Of a stretch of DNA of 64,000 nt, positions 48,430-57,411 are shown piece after piece. Both the position numbers and the translations under genes were made by a program. How positions within the stretch are numbered: position 1 is the stretch's first letter; each line of letters opens with the position of its first letter. The notes under the pieces were generated by a model. That model was not told where the DNA came from and did no database searches. It was given only the letters and a program-made list of their open reading frames with translations. The stretch comes from Mesorhizobium tianshanense (lineage in GTDB: Bacteria; Pseudomonadota; Alphaproteobacteria; Rhizobiales; Rhizobiaceae), in assembly GCF_007830515.1 (NCBI RefSeq), contig NZ_VLKT01000006.1:62001-126000 (forward strand), in the 5' to 3' direction.

Positions 48430-49858
48430 GGGATCGTGCCCACTGGAGTGGTGTAGCTGACGGCATTGGTCGCCGTGCTCTCCGGCATGGGCCGGAATGA
48501 TCAGCGCGCCACGGCTGGCAGGCTGATGAGAGGATCATCGCTCATTTGGCTGATGGTTTCTAGCGTCATGTATCTGGCGCGCTGCACGGCCCATTCGTCG
48601 TTCTGTTCGAGCAGGATCGCGCCAACCAGGCGGACGATGGCGTCATCATTTGGGAAGATGCCGACGACCTCGGTGCGCCGCTTGATCTCGCCGTTGAGGC
48701 GCTCGATCGGGTTGGTCGAGTGCAGCTTGGCGCGGTGCTCCTTGGGGAAAGTCATGTAGGCAAGCACGTCGGGCTCGGCGTCGTCCATGATTGTCGCCAG
48801 CTTCGGCACCTTCGGCCTGATCTGGTCGGCGACGGCGCGCCATTGCGTGCTTGCGGCCTCGGCCGTCTCCTGGGCGAAGGCGGTGGCGATGAAGGCCGAG
48901 ACGACCCTGCGGCCGCTCTTGCCGGCATGCGCCAGCACGTTCCTCATGAAGTGGACGCGGCACCTCTGCCATGTCGCGCACAGCACCTTGGTGACGGCCG
49001 CCTTGATGCCCTCATGGGCATCGGAGACGACGAGCTTGACGCCGCGCAGGCCGCGGCGGGTCAGCTTGCGCAGGAACTCCGTCCAGATCGGCTCGGCCTC
49101 AGACGTGCCGACCTCCATGCCCAGCACCTCGCGCCGGCCGTCGCTGTTGACGCCGACGGCGATGATGACGGCGACCGAGACGATGCGGCCGCCGCGGCGC
49201 ACCTTGAGGTAGGTGGCATCGATCCACAGGTATGGCCAGTCGCCCTCGATGGGTCTTTCAAGGAACGCTTTGACCTTGCCGTCGATCTCTTCGCACAGTC
49301 GGCTGACCTGGCTCTTGGAGATGCCGCTCATACCCATGGCCTTGACCAGGTCGTCGACCGAGCGCGTCGAGATGCCTTGGATATAGGCCTCCTGGATGAC
49401 GGCGGTCAGCGCCTTCTCGGCCATGCGGCGCGGTTCGAGGAACCCGGGGAAGTAGGAGCCCTTCCTGAGCTTGGGGATGCGCAGCTCGACGGTGCCGGCG
49501 CGCGTCTCCCAGTCGCGCTCGCGATAGCCGTTGCGCTGGGCCGTGCGCAACGGGTTCTTCTCGCCATAGCCGGCGCCGGTCGCGGCGCCCACCTCCAGCT
49601 CCATCAGCCGCTCAGCGGCAAAGCCGATCATCTCGCGCAAGATATCGGCGTCGGGGGTCTTCTCCACGAGCGTGCGCAGGTTCATCATGTCGTCGGTCAT
49701 CGGTGGTTCCTTCGAATCAGGTTCGTGTCAGCAACCCGACCTTACCGGGGAACATCGATGACCGCCGCTACGCCGCTCGCTCGCTTCAGCGCTGTTGAGG
49801 GCGCGCTCGCGAGCGGCTTCGTCACCGCCGAGCTACACCACTCAGCGGGGCACGACCC
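48430..49858 (-). mobile_element. IS256-family insertion sequence
   Basis: The element is about 1.43 kb with one transposase gene. Terminal inverted repeats are visible: GGGATCGTGCCC then AGTGGTGTAGCT at 48430-48458, and the reverse complement AGCTACACCACT then GGGGCACGACCC at 49831-49858. They share most positions, with small gaps. Outside both ends further similarity (GGCCGGG) suggests the true ends may extend a few bases. I find no 8-base target duplication, so the insertion may be old or rearranged. Confidence 0.75.
48501..49700 (-). CDS. IS256-family transposase
   Basis: The 399-residue transposase is full length. The catalytic triad is visible: Asp in W-I-D-A-T-Y near 170, Asp in V-V-S-D-A-H-E-G near 235, and Glu in N-P-I-E-R-L-N near 342. 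The region [11 protein letters not shown] near 256 is diagnostic. ATG at 49700. No frameshift is visible, so the element may be active. Codon use is close to that of the host region. Confidence 0.93.
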   Translation of the reverse strand: MTDDMMNLRTLVEKTPDADILREMIGFAAERLMELEVGAATGAGYGEKNPLRTAQRNGYRERDWETRAGTVELRIPKLRKGSYFPGFLEPRRMAEKALTAVIQEAYIQGISTRSVDDLVKAMGMSGISKSQVSRLCEEIDGKVKAFLERPIEGDWPYLWIDATYLKVRRGGRIVSVAVIIAVGVNSDGRREVLGMEVGTSEAEPIWTEFLRKLTRRGLRGVKLVVSDAHEGIKAAVTKVLCATWQRCRVHFMRNVLAHAGKSGRRVVSAFIATAFAQETAEAASTQWRAVADQIRPKVPKLATIMDDAEPDVLAYMTFPKEHRAKLHSTNPIERLNGEIKRRTEVVGIFPNDDAIVRLVGAILLEQNDEWAVQRARYMTLETISQMSDDPLISLPAVAR

Positions 49859-50036
49859 AGCCCGGCCCTTTCGGCCGGCCTTGGATACCGCGAATAAGCC
49901 GAGGCCCACGCGGGGCGACGAGATCAGAATCCCATCTCTTAGCGTCCGACCGACAAACTCGGCCAAGGCACCACAGACAGGAAAGAAGGAATTAGGCTTC
50001 GGCTTGATCAAACCTTATCTGTGTAAGACGCGACCA

Positions 50037-50291
50037 TTGACGACTTCGGCACTGCATGCGGCACTTCTCCACTGGTACGCGGAGGAATGTTTCGAAGATG
50101 CCGGAGAAGCATGCGCAGAATTGTGTTTTGTCGTTGATGTGTTTGCGCAGAAAATTTTCGCTGCACCCAATAGCTTCAGCCAACGCAGAAAGCTGCTGGC
50201 AGCTTCGTGCCAAGAGATTGCAGACAGGTGGCAATCAATTCGGGCGCGGCTAATTACTGACGAAGTGGCTAGTCGGAAACGGCTTAAATAA
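50037..50291 (+). pseudogene. Possible gene remnant next to the insertion sequence
   Basis: An 84-codon frame from a TTG at 50037 runs to TAA at 50291. It has plausible protein composition (H-W-Y-A-E-E-C-F-E-D-A-G-E-A-C, then R-R-K-L-L-A-A-S-C-Q-E-I-A). Its codons are noticeably more A/T-rich than the surroundings. It has no good start or ribosome site and its frame continues back into the insertion sequence, so I take it as the 3' end of a broken gene. The 536-base stretch 49859-50395 otherwise shows only the repeat before hicB. I recognise no family. Confidence 0.3.
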
Positions 50292-50293
50292 TC

Positions 50294-50347
50294 ACCCGGC
50301 AATGCTCCACCTTCTCCCCTCGTTGTGGAGAAGGTGAGCAGCACCGG
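50294..50347. repeat. Hairpin repeat on the left of hicB
   Basis: CACCTTCTCC at 50308-50317 and GGAGAAGGTG at 50327-50336 are exact complements, and the outer CCCGG and CCGGG arms also pair. It belongs to the same kind of CTTCTCCC-rich element as the pair to the right of hicB and the one at 31.6 kb. Confidence 0.6.
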
Positions 50348-50395
50348 GAACACTGAATAGCATCCTCAAGCAGTCCGGTTTAAAGGAGTGATGAC

Positions 50396-50602
50396 ATGCG
50401 TTACGCGGTGGTGATCGAAAAAGCTGGCAACAATTTTTCCGCTTATGTGCCGGATCTGCCCGGTTGCATCGCGACCGGTGCGACGGTGCCTGAGGTGGAA
50501 ACCGAAATTCGCGATGCCATACGCTTTCATATCGAAGGCTTGCGTGCTGATGGGCTGGATGTGCCCAAAGGGGTCAGCCTGGCAGAATATGTAGAGGCGT
50601 AG
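50396..50602 (+). CDS. HicB-type antitoxin-like protein without a HicA partner
   Basis: The 68-residue protein has the HicB N-terminal fold: M-R-Y-A-V-V-I-E-K, F-S-A-Y-V-P-D-L-P-G-C near 14-24, then A-T-G-A-T-V-P-E-V-E and A-I-R-F-H-I-E-G-L. The C-terminal DNA-binding part of many HicB proteins is missing; the protein ends with L-A-E-Y-V-E. No HicA toxin gene (about 60 codons with a double-stranded RNA-binding-like fold) is seen on either side. GGAGTGATGAC precedes the ATG. It is enclosed by two hairpin repeats. Confidence 0.8.
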   Translation: MRYAVVIEKAGNNFSAYVPDLPGCIATGATVPEVETEIRDAIRFHIEGLRADGLDVPKGVSLAEYVEA

Positions 50603-50610
50603 AACCACGC

Positions 50611-50670
50611 CTTCCCTTCTCCCGTTCTTGTGGGAGAAGGGAAGAACTGCCCTCCCTCAACAAGGGAGGG
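50611..50670. repeat. Two perfect hairpins on the right of hicB
   Basis: The first stem is CTTCCCTTCTCCC (50611-50623) against GGGAGAAGGGAAG (50632-50644), 13 perfect pairs with an eight-base loop. The second is CCCTCCCT (50650-50657) against AGGGAGGG (50663-50670). They may end hicB transcription and that of the opposing gene, or be an intergenic mosaic repeat. Confidence 0.7.
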
Positions 50671-50678
50671 AAACAGCC

Positions 50679-52877
50679 TCAGTTCACGGCGCTGATGTTG
50701 CCCAGGCGGAGAAACAGCGTTTCGCCGGAAGAATCGTCGACGCCGTCATTGTCGGTGGCGACGAAGATATCTCCGTTCTTGTCGATGGTGAAACCTTCGA
50801 CCTTGTCGACGACATAGCCGTTGGTGGCTGATTTCAGATCGCCGATGATGTCGCGCACCAGCGTCTTTTCGACCAAGGGCAGTTCGCCACCGAGCTTGGC
50901 CGGTTTGAAGGCGTCGAGCGCCACCGAATAGACGCGCTTCACCTTGGCCAGGTCGCCGATCAAATTGTCGCGTTCGAGGATGTAGAGCTTGCCGTCATGC
51001 GCGGTGATCTCCGACAGCCCCATCCAGCCGGCTTCGGTCGCTTCGAGCGGGTAGCGCACCGCCGACCATTCCTTGGCCTTCGGCTTGTAGGCCAAAAGCT
51101 TGACCTGGCCCTTCGGGTCGTCGGCCCATTCGCGCTGCACGGCCATCACCAGCGTCAGCTCGTCGCCCTCGCCGACCGTGGTGATGCCTTCCAGACCGAA
51201 GCGGGTCTGGTGGGCGAGCAATTCTATCGGGAAGCCGATCTCCTGCTTGATCTCGCCCTTGTCGTTGACATGCAGGATGGCGTGCGGGACGAGCTTTGCC
51301 GGATCGCCTTCATTGGCCAGCCAGAAGCCGCCTTCACCGTCGGCGACAAGACCTTCGATGTCGAGCTTCTGTGCAGGGTGGCCGGCCCGCGTGACGATGG
51401 TCCTGCCGGTGATCAGCGCCGGGGTCTGCGTGGCATCGATCTCGAAGATCGAGGGCGCGTTGGCGTAGAACGAGTCCGAGGCCGCGAAGAGCTTGCCGGC
51501 CGCGTCGCCGGCCGCGAGCGCCGAAAGCGCACCCCAGCCGAGCGGCGTGCCGTCCGCCGTGAGCTTTGCCGTGATCATCGGGTAAGTGGCGGGACCCTCG
51601 GAGCGCTCGTAGATCATCACGTGCGAGCGGGCGAGCCCGTCCTCGACCAGGTCGGCCTCGTTGGCGGTGACCAGGAGATTGCGCGACGGGATCGCGACCA
51701 GGCCTTCCGGCCCGATGCCGGACGGCAGGATCTGGACAAACCGAGGCTCCGCACCCGTGTCCTTGTAGACGCCGACAACGGAGCCACGCTCGGAGGCGAC
51801 GAAAATCAGTCTGTCTTCGCCGAAGGCGCCGGTATCGAGACCTTCCGGCTCGACGCCTTTCTTGTTGCGGTCGTCGGGATAATGGCCGGCATTGGCAACC
51901 TCGTACTCGAAGGACGGGCCGGATTCGTAGAGGACCTCACCCTTCTTATTGAAGATCGTGAAGCCGCGCGAGCCGCCCTTGTAGTCGCCTTCGTTGGCGA
52001 CGACGAGACGGTCATTGTCGAGCCATTTCACGGCGTCGGGTTCGCGCGCGACGTTTTCCATTTTACCGTCGAAAGACAAGGCGCCGTTCTTCCTGGTGTC
52101 GATCTTGTCCAGCGTGACGGAGCCCGCGGAGAAGTGCGTGACGATCGCGCCGGTTTCGGCGTTGACGATGGCGATGTGATTGTTTTCCTGCAGCGTGACC
52201 GCGATCTCGCCGGCCTCGTTGAAGGCGACGAATTCCGGCTCCGGATCTTCCGCCGCGACTTCGGCAATGCCCGCCAGGTTGACGGTCTTCATCGTCGCGC
52301 AATCAGGCTGGCCTTCGGCAAGCGTGAAAATCTTGAGGTCGCCCGCCGGCAGCTGCGGAATGTCTCCGTCGTTTAGATCCTCGTCGCGCTCGTTCTCGAT
52401 GGCGATGGCCAGGAACTTGCCGTCCTTGCTGAACGCCAGCGAGTCCGGCTGGCCGCCGAGGTCGCAGGTGCTTTCGATCGCCTTGGAGGCAAGGTCGATG
52501 ACGGTGAGGTTGCCCGAAGGCTTGGATTTGCTCTCCGACGTGTTGACGCCGGCCAGCACCTTGCCGCCGATGGCCACGACCGAGGTCGGCTCGCCGTCGA
52601 TCTTGACGATGCCGCCGGCCTTGGGCGCCTTGGGATCGGCGAGATCGATGAAGCCGACTGCACCGAGCGGGCTGTCGGAATAGACCAGCGTCATGCCGTC
52701 CTCGGTGGCCGTGATGATCTCGGACGACGTCGGCGTGGTCTTCTCGATGTCCGCCGGGAGGTTTCCGGCGACCGCGAAGCTCGCGACCCGGTTGAACATC
52801 ATGTCGGCATGGGCCGGCAGCGAAACGGAGGCAGCAAGCGCTGCCGTCAGGACGAAAAGCGCGGAATGGCGGGGCAC
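50679..52877 (-). CDS. Secreted esterase-like protein of the phytase family
   Basis: The 732-residue protein has a Sec signal peptide starting V-P-R-H-S-A-L-F and ending near P-A-H-A. The N-terminal half shows beta-propeller features (I-D-L-A-D-P-K-A-P, repeated G-x-I-x-V-x-x-D-G). The C-terminal third has the pattern of the esterase-like phytase domain, including V-V-D-K-V-E-G-F-T-I-D and D-N-D-G-V-D-D-S-S-G-E-T. GTG at 52877 with AGGAG upstream is the start; the longer frame to 53099 has no signal. It acts outside the cytoplasm, and the substrate is not known. Confidence 0.8.
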   Translation of the reverse strand: MPRHSALFVLTAALAASVSLPAHADMMFNRVASFAVAGNLPADIEKTTPTSSEIITATEDGMTLVYSDSPLGAVGFIDLADPKAPKAGGIVKIDGEPTSVVAIGGKVLAGVNTSESKSKPSGNLTVIDLASKAIESTCDLGGQPDSLAFSKDGKFLAIAIENERDEDLNDGDIPQLPAGDLKIFTLAEGQPDCATMKTVNLAGIAEVAAEDPEPEFVAFNEAGEIAVTLQENNHIAIVNAETGAIVTHFSAGSVTLDKIDTRKNGALSFDGKMENVAREPDAVKWLDNDRLVVANEGDYKGGSRGFTIFNKKGEVLYESGPSFEYEVANAGHYPDDRNKKGVEPEGLDTGAFGEDRLIFVASERGSVVGVYKDTGAEPRFVQILPSGIGPEGLVAIPSRNLLVTANEADLVEDGLARSHVMIYERSEGPATYPMITAKLTADGTPLGWGALSALAAGDAAGKLFAASDSFYANAPSIFEIDATQTPALITGRTIVTRAGHPAQKLDIEGLVADGEGGFWLANEGDPAKLVPHAILHVNDKGEIKQEIGFPIELLAHQTRFGLEGITTVGEGDELTLVMAVQREWADDPKGQVKLLAYKPKAKEWSAVRYPLEATEAGWMGLSEITAHDGKLYILERDNLIGDLAKVKRVYSVALDAFKPAKLGGELPLVEKTLVRDIIGDLKSATNGYVVDKVEGFTIDKNGDIFVATDNDGVDDSSGETLFLRLGNISAVN

Positions 52878-53139
52878 GGGTGGCGTCTCCTGTTCGAATG
52901 GAAGCCACCTGCTTTGGGGGAACGACATTTCAAAGCGATGACGGATCCATGACAGTTCCGCGACAGGCGCTCTGGGCCCGTCGATATTCACATCTGCCGG
53001 CCTGCAAATGGTGGCTTGTGCGGCCGCGCCGCCGCAGGCGCGAGCAGGAAGCTCCAGCCCCGGAAGACGGGCCGGATGAGCAGGCGAAGGTCGAGACATC
53101 CCGGCGTCACACGCGAGAAGAAGGAGGAAGGAGAGCTAC

Positions 53140-54156
53140 CTACTCCGCCTCGGCCACCATCTGCCGCCCGCCAACCCAGTTCCGCCAGGCTCTCTCGTCG
53201 CCGTTGAAGACGTTGAGGTCGATGCGACCCTTCACGCCGTGCGACAGGCCGGAGCCGGAATACTGCCAGAACACCCATTTGCGGCCGGGATAGACCTTTG
53301 ACGGGTGCCTTGCCACCGCGCGCAGCCAGAACGGATAATCGGGGAAAGCGCCACGTAGATTGTCGCGGTAGAAATCAGGCGCGGTGTAGATGATCGGGCG
53401 CTGGCCGTAGTGTCGCTCCAGCCTGTCCATGAAGACCTGCATCTTCTCCAGCACCTTTTGCCGGGACGGCCGCCGCTTGCATCTCGACTCGCCGTTCCAC
53501 TCGACATCGATCACCGGCGGCAAGGCGCCCTCGACCCTCGGCACGTTGCGGATGAACCAGTCGGCCTGCTCGCTGGCGATGCGGCACCAGTAGAAGAAAT
53601 GGTAGGCGCCGCGCTTCAGGCCGGCGGCATCGGCATTGCGCCAGTTCTTCCTGAACATCGGGTCGAGGTGGTCACCGCCGTCGGTCGCCTTGATATAGGC
53701 GAAGTTCGCGCCCTGCGCGCGCAGCTTGTTCCAGTTGACGTTGCCCTGCCAGCGCGAGACGTCGACGCCGTGAACGGCGAGATGTCTCGGCGATGCCTTG
53801 CCGAAATTGATCGGCTTGGCGTCACGAAAACGATAGCGCTGGACCGGCTCGGCAAGGATTGCTGCCGCCCGTGCCGGCCGCTCCGGCGCCACCAGGGCAA
53901 TTGGCTCGGCGGGTGGTTCGATGCGTTCCGCAGGCTCCGGTGCGGCCATCGCCACGGTCTGCTCCATCGCCTCTTCCTGCGCGAAGACGGGTACGGCATC
54001 GGCCGTACCGACCGAGGCCACCGGCGCGGGCGGCCGCACAACCGAGCTGGTCGTCTCGCTGGACGGTATTTGCAGCGCATCGACGCCGGACGTGGACGTG
54101 CAGCCGGCGAGGCACAGGGATGCGATCGAGAAGATGACGACGCCTGGTAACCGCAT
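53140..54156 (-). CDS. Lipoprotein with a GH25 lysozyme domain
   Basis: The 338-residue protein begins with a lipoprotein signal (M-R-L-P-G, core, L-A-G-C18). A linker rich in P, A, E and V (about 20-110) leads to the glycosyl hydrolase 25 domain. G-V-D-V-S-R-W-Q-G near 130 and P-V-I-D-V-E-W-N near 215 hold the catalytic acids of the fold. It would cleave peptidoglycan muramic-acid links. ATG at 54156 is preferred to 54198 because the lipobox lies at the correct distance. Gram-negative GH25 lipoproteins are fairly uncommon. Confidence 0.85.
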   Translation of the reverse strand: MRLPGVVIFSIASLCLAGCTSTSGVDALQIPSSETTSSVVRPPAPVASVGTADAVPVFAQEEAMEQTVAMAAPEPAERIEPPAEPIALVAPERPARAAAILAEPVQRYRFRDAKPINFGKASPRHLAVHGVDVSRWQGNVNWNKLRAQGANFAYIKATDGGDHLDPMFRKNWRNADAAGLKRGAYHFFYWCRIASEQADWFIRNVPRVEGALPPVIDVEWNGESRCKRRPSRQKVLEKMQVFMDRLERHYGQRPIIYTAPDFYRDNLRGAFPDYPFWLRAVARHPSKVYPGRKWVFWQYSGSGLSHGVKGRIDLNVFNGDERAWRNWVGGRQMVAEAE

Positions 54157-54307
54157 CTGGACCTGTACGCAAAACACAACAGACCGATGGCAAGACAACG
54201 CCGCCGGACAAACCAGTCCAGATTACTAATGGGAAATTACCAACAAAGGTTGAATCAAATTGTTAGGGACTCTTCATCGAAACGTCAGGCGCCCCCGGGT
54301 GACGCCA

Positions 54308-54329
54308 ATCTCCCCACCGGTGGGGAGAT
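54308..54329. repeat. Perfect 22-base palindrome in an intergenic repeat
   Basis: ATCTCCCCACC followed by GGTGGGGAGAT is perfectly self-complementary. It stands in a 230-base gap between the GH25 gene and a small gene, with further repeat-like sequence around it (54287-54362). Confidence 0.6.
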
Positions 54330-54386
54330 GTCCGGCAGGACAGGCGGAGGTACGAAGGATCGCTGACCCCTGTCAGGCACCGCCGC

Positions 54387-54608
54387 CTAGCTGCACAACC
54401 ATAGCTTGTCGCAGGTCTTGGCTATCATGTGGGCCGGGGGCACAAAGCGATCGCTGAGGGGGCTGACCGGCGCATCATCTTCCGCCCGGCGAACCTTTTC
54501 TTCGAGCATCGTGCGAAGCTCGGCCGGCTGCACGCGATCGCGTTCCATCACGAGCTTGACCATCGGATCGCTCAAAAGCTCGTCCAGGGTGTTGATTCTG
54601 TCATTCAT
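54387..54608 (-). CDS. Small conserved protein of unknown function
   Basis: The product is 73 residues (M-N-D-R-I-N-T-L-D-E-L-L-S-D-P-M). It has a leucine-rich helical N-terminus and charged R/E segments, and ends with C-D-K-L-W-L-C-S. GAGGAGG lies six bases before the ATG at 54608, so the start is well supported. I recognise no domain. It could be a small regulator or a structural helper. No operon partner is close. Confidence 0.6.
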   Translation of the reverse strand: MNDRINTLDELLSDPMVKLVMERDRVQPAELRTMLEEKVRRAEDDAPVSPLSDRFVPPAHMIAKTCDKLWLCS

Positions 54609-54730
54609 CCGTCGCCTCCTCGACTGCCGGCCCGCACGCAATAGATAGGTGGCAATGATGGCTCACCAATGACGCTTTGTCGGCTATCTCGTGTCCCGGA
54701 TGAAAAAAATTGGGCGCGCCTTGCTGCGCT

Positions 54731-55129
54731 TCAGTTCGGCGGCGGGGCGCCTTCATATTGCGGCAGTCCGTCGTCGAGCTGTACCCAGGGTTGCCTCGAG
54801 GCGGTCCACATATGCATCTGCGGCTTGAACATCGAAGGGTCGTCGAGCGAGCCTGAGGTGATGCCGATGATGCCGGCGGAATCGCGCCGGGAGAACATCG
54901 TCGTGCCGCAGCCCGGGCAGAAGCCGCGCTTGAGATCGGGCGAGGAATTCACCGTCGCCACCGGCCCATCGATGGTCACGTCGTCGATGCGGAACAGCCC
55001 GCGTGCGTTGAACGCCGCGCCCAGTGCCTTCTGGCAAAGCCGGCAATGGCAGACGCGCTCGTTGATCGGTGCGACATCGGTGCGGTAGCGTACCGCTCCG
55101 CACAGGCAGCCACCCTGATATTTCGCCAT
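54731..55129 (-). CDS. GFA/CENP-V family zinc protein
   Basis: The 132-residue protein resembles glutathione-dependent formaldehyde-activating enzymes. The cysteines C8-L-C10-G-A-V-R-Y, C27-H-C29-x-x-C32-Q-K and F-C-P-G-C-G-T-T-M-F near 75 form the usual zinc sites. Formaldehyde activation in this family is doubted, and many members have other roles; the sarcosine oxidase operon in this window makes a formaldehyde link tempting but unproved. ATG at 55129 starts M-A-K-Y-Q-G-G-C. Confidence 0.85.
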   Translation of the reverse strand: MAKYQGGCLCGAVRYRTDVAPINERVCHCRLCQKALGAAFNARGLFRIDDVTIDGPVATVNSSPDLKRGFCPGCGTTMFSRRDSAGIIGITSGSLDDPSMFKPQMHMWTASRQPWVQLDDGLPQYEGAPPPN

Positions 55130-55340
55130 ACCTGCGGCCCTTCTGAAGACTTGCGGCAAGGTAGCGGCAAGCATGGCAGGGTCAATTGAAAAGCTTTGAT
55201 GACGCCATCTGTTAGCGTGATGCTGCAGGCGGGACTTGCGGTTTCAGCAGCCGCGCCCTTGCCGTTCTCGTCAGGCGCGACGCGCAATAAGCGTCGCCGG
55301 CCATCTCACCGAGACGGCCGGCAGGCAGGGTGTCGGGCGG

Positions 55341-56297
55341 TCAGTTCGTTTCGTTGACGATCTCGTCCCAGGTCTTGACCTTGGTCTCGCCATTCAGGAA
55401 GGGCAGCGCTGTGGCCACAAGTTCCGGGGCGAAGAACATGTCGTAGTGGGTGCGGTTCGGCAGGATGGCAAGGCGGTTCTGCGACATGTTCTCGCGCATC
55501 CAGCCGGCGTCCTTCAACCCGCCGCCCAGCATTTGATAGAATTTGATCTCGTGCTCGGGCCGGTACATGTCGCTGTCGCCGAAAGCCAGCATGACAGGCA
55601 TCTTCAGCTTCGGCACATCGGCGGAGTAATCGTAGTCCTTGCGCATGTAGGCACCGAGCTGATTGAGCAGCTTCGGAAAATCCTGCGGATGCGGTGCGAC
55701 CGCCACGTAGGATTTGTACATTGGCGTGTCCTTCATCATGTCGGCCATCGCCGCGCCAACCTGCGCCTGCTGGGCGCGCATGTCGGCATAGAAACCGTCC
55801 GAGGCATAGCCCGCCGACACCAGCACCAGGCGACGCACGGCCTCGGGATGCTGGACCGCCATTCGGAAGGCGACACCGCCGCCCAGCGAATAACCCATGA
55901 CGTCAACCTGCTCATAGCCGAGCGCCTTGACGATCGCCGCCATATCGTCGCCCATCGCCTCAAGGCTCAGTGGCCGGTCGCCGAGCGCGGTGCGGCCATG
56001 CCCCTGCAGGTCGACGCCGATGACGGTGCGGTTTTCGGCAAACTTCGGCAAGATCGGCGCAAACATATCGGTGGTGCCGAGCCCGCCATGCAGGAGAAGC
56101 AGCGGCTCGCCCTGGCCATGGACGGCGTAATAGTAATTCAGGCCGTTGATCGGCAGCAGGCCGGATTTAGCCGGCTTCGGCAGGTCCGTCGTTTCGGCGG
56201 CCATGGCAGGCTTTGCCTCCTCGGCGGTCATGGAGCCCGGCGCGGCGAAGAGCGCTGCAGCCGAGGCGAAAATGGCGAAAAGCATCGATCTGGACAT
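55341..56297 (-). CDS. Secreted alpha/beta hydrolase
   Basis: The 318-residue protein has a signal peptide (M-S-R-S-M, alanine-rich core) and the alpha/beta hydrolase fold. L-L-L-L-H-G-G-L-G-T near 65, the nucleophile G-Y-S-L-G-G near 135 and an aspartate in F-G-D-S-D-M near 243 are seen; the histidine is near R-T-H-Y-D-M. It is related in layout to the hydrolase at 32.8 kb (I-N-G-L-N-Y-Y-Y-A-V-H-G versus V-N-G-I-Q-M-Y-Y). AAGGAGACC precedes the ATG. It starts 26 bases after the SRPBCC gene. Confidence 0.85.
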   Translation of the reverse strand: MSRSMLFAIFASAAALFAAPGSMTAEEAKPAMAAETTDLPKPAKSGLLPINGLNYYYAVHGQGEPLLLLHGGLGTTDMFAPILPKFAENRTVIGVDLQGHGRTALGDRPLSLEAMGDDMAAIVKALGYEQVDVMGYSLGGGVAFRMAVQHPEAVRRLVLVSAGYASDGFYADMRAQQAQVGAAMADMMKDTPMYKSYVAVAPHPQDFPKLLNQLGAYMRKDYDYSADVPKLKMPVMLAFGDSDMYRPEHEIKFYQMLGGGLKDAGWMRENMSQNRLAILPNRTHYDMFFAPELVATALPFLNGETKVKTWDEIVNETN

Positions 56298-56323
56298 GTC
56301 GGTCTCCTTGCGTTCCGCTGATA

Positions 56324-56809
56324 TCAAAGCCCCTTGGCGATTTCCTCGAGCTGGTCGGCGCACTGGCCCCAGCCCTCGTGAAAGCCCATCTTCTCGTGCT
56401 CTTCGCGATCGGCGACGGACCAATGCGCAATCCGGGCGATATAGCGGGTCTTGCCCTCGCCCTCATCCTCGAAGGTCAGCACGACCGTCATGAACGGCTT
56501 TTCGGACGGCTCCCACGCCTTTGTATAGGCGTCGGTGAGAACGATCTTCTTGCCCGGTACGACTTCAAGGAACACGCCGGGATTCGGGAATTCATTGCCG
56601 TCGGGCCCCGCCATGACGACCAGGCTGGAGCCGCCGGTGCGCACGTCCATTTCGGCGCGCGGCGTCGTCCACGGCTTTGGAGCGAACCATTGAGTCACGA
56701 GCTTTGGCTCGGTCCAGCAGCGATAGACGTTCTCGCGCGGCGCATCGATGATGCGGGCAAGAACCAGTTCACGGTCGGAGCTGGGGGCGATGTCGAGCTT
56801 GGTGGTCAT
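56324..56809 (-). CDS. SRPBCC (AHSA1-like) protein
   Basis: A 161-residue START-like protein with I-D-A-P-R-E-N-V-Y-R-C-W-T-E-P and W-F-A-P-K near 25-46, then D-V-R-T-G-G and the C-terminal M-G-F-H-E-G-W-G-Q-C-x-D-Q-L. These are hallmarks of the AHSA1 subgroup, which binds hydrophobic ligands or assists chaperones. The ATG at 56809 gives M-T-T-K-L-D-I; an ATG four codons earlier is possible. It is followed at 26 bases by the hydrolase gene, so they are likely cotranscribed. Confidence 0.85.
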   Translation of the reverse strand: MTTKLDIAPSSDRELVLARIIDAPRENVYRCWTEPKLVTQWFAPKPWTTPRAEMDVRTGGSSLVVMAGPDGNEFPNPGVFLEVVPGKKIVLTDAYTKAWEPSEKPFMTVVLTFEDEGEGKTRYIARIAHWSVADREEHEKMGFHEGWGQCADQLEEIAKGL

Positions 56810-56948
56810 GGTGGTCCTCACTTGCTTGCAAAAAAGTTGGCTTGAATTCTGGTTTCCGTCTCAAGGACGAGCGGGCAACGCGCAGCCCGACACGGTCCCG
56901 CGAAAAAACTTCGCCAGGCCTATTCAGGCGGACGGCTGAATGAAGAAA

Positions 56949-57197
56949 CTAGTGGCGCTTGGCTTGCACCAGATAGGCGTCGATGTCGGTCTCGCCGAGC
57001 CACTTCGCCGCTTCCAGCCGGTGCAGGCCTTCGACCAGGATATGGCGCTTGCCGTCATGGCGCACCTGGATCGGCGTCTTCATGCCGTTCTCCAGAATGT
57101 CCTCGGCCAGATGGCGGACGGTTTCGGGATGCAGCGTCTTCCTGCGCGCGGCCGGCACATAGATGTCGTCCACCCTGACCTTTTGCACTCTCAGCAT
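56949..57197 (-). CDS. Small ParB-like nuclease-domain protein
   Basis: The 82-residue protein consists of a ParB/Srx-type domain: I-Y-V-P-A-A-R-R-K near 12, V-R-H-L-A-E-D-I-L-E-N-G near 28, then P-I-Q-V-R and V-E-G-L-H-R-L-E-A-A-K near 55. The E-G-L-H-R-L motif corresponds to the G-x-x-R nucleotide-binding motif. No ParB helix-turn-helix or partner is present. ATG at 57197 has GGGAG upstream. The frame is open to 57329 without support. Confidence 0.72.
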   Translation of the reverse strand: MLRVQKVRVDDIYVPAARRKTLHPETVRHLAEDILENGMKTPIQVRHDGKRHILVEGLHRLEAAKWLGETDIDAYLVQAKRH

Positions 57198-57411
57198 CTC
57201 GGCTCCCGTGGCGGAAAACACAACCATAGTGAAGATAGTCCGTTTGGCGAAGGGGGCCAAATGCAGAGCTCGCCCGGTGGGGCCGAATGCCATTCGCAAG
57301 TGGAAGACAGCACGGGACGCTCGCCACACCGGTTTGCCTGGGGTCTCGCATTTCGATATTGCGTATCCGCGATCGTCAATGGCCTCCCCCCATGGTCACG
57401 GAATAGTCCTT

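Noticed and set aside
48720..50036. Plus-strand frame across the insertion element
   Set aside because: It is antisense to the transposase; only the part beyond the element was kept, as a weak remnant.
49992..50234. Minus-strand 80-residue frame with a helix-turn-helix-like stretch
   Set aside because: The resemblance is short, there is no ribosome site, and the opposite frame is equally protein-like.
54669..55088. Plus-strand frame of 139 residues
   Set aside because: It is antisense to the GFA-type gene, whose cysteine motifs are clear.
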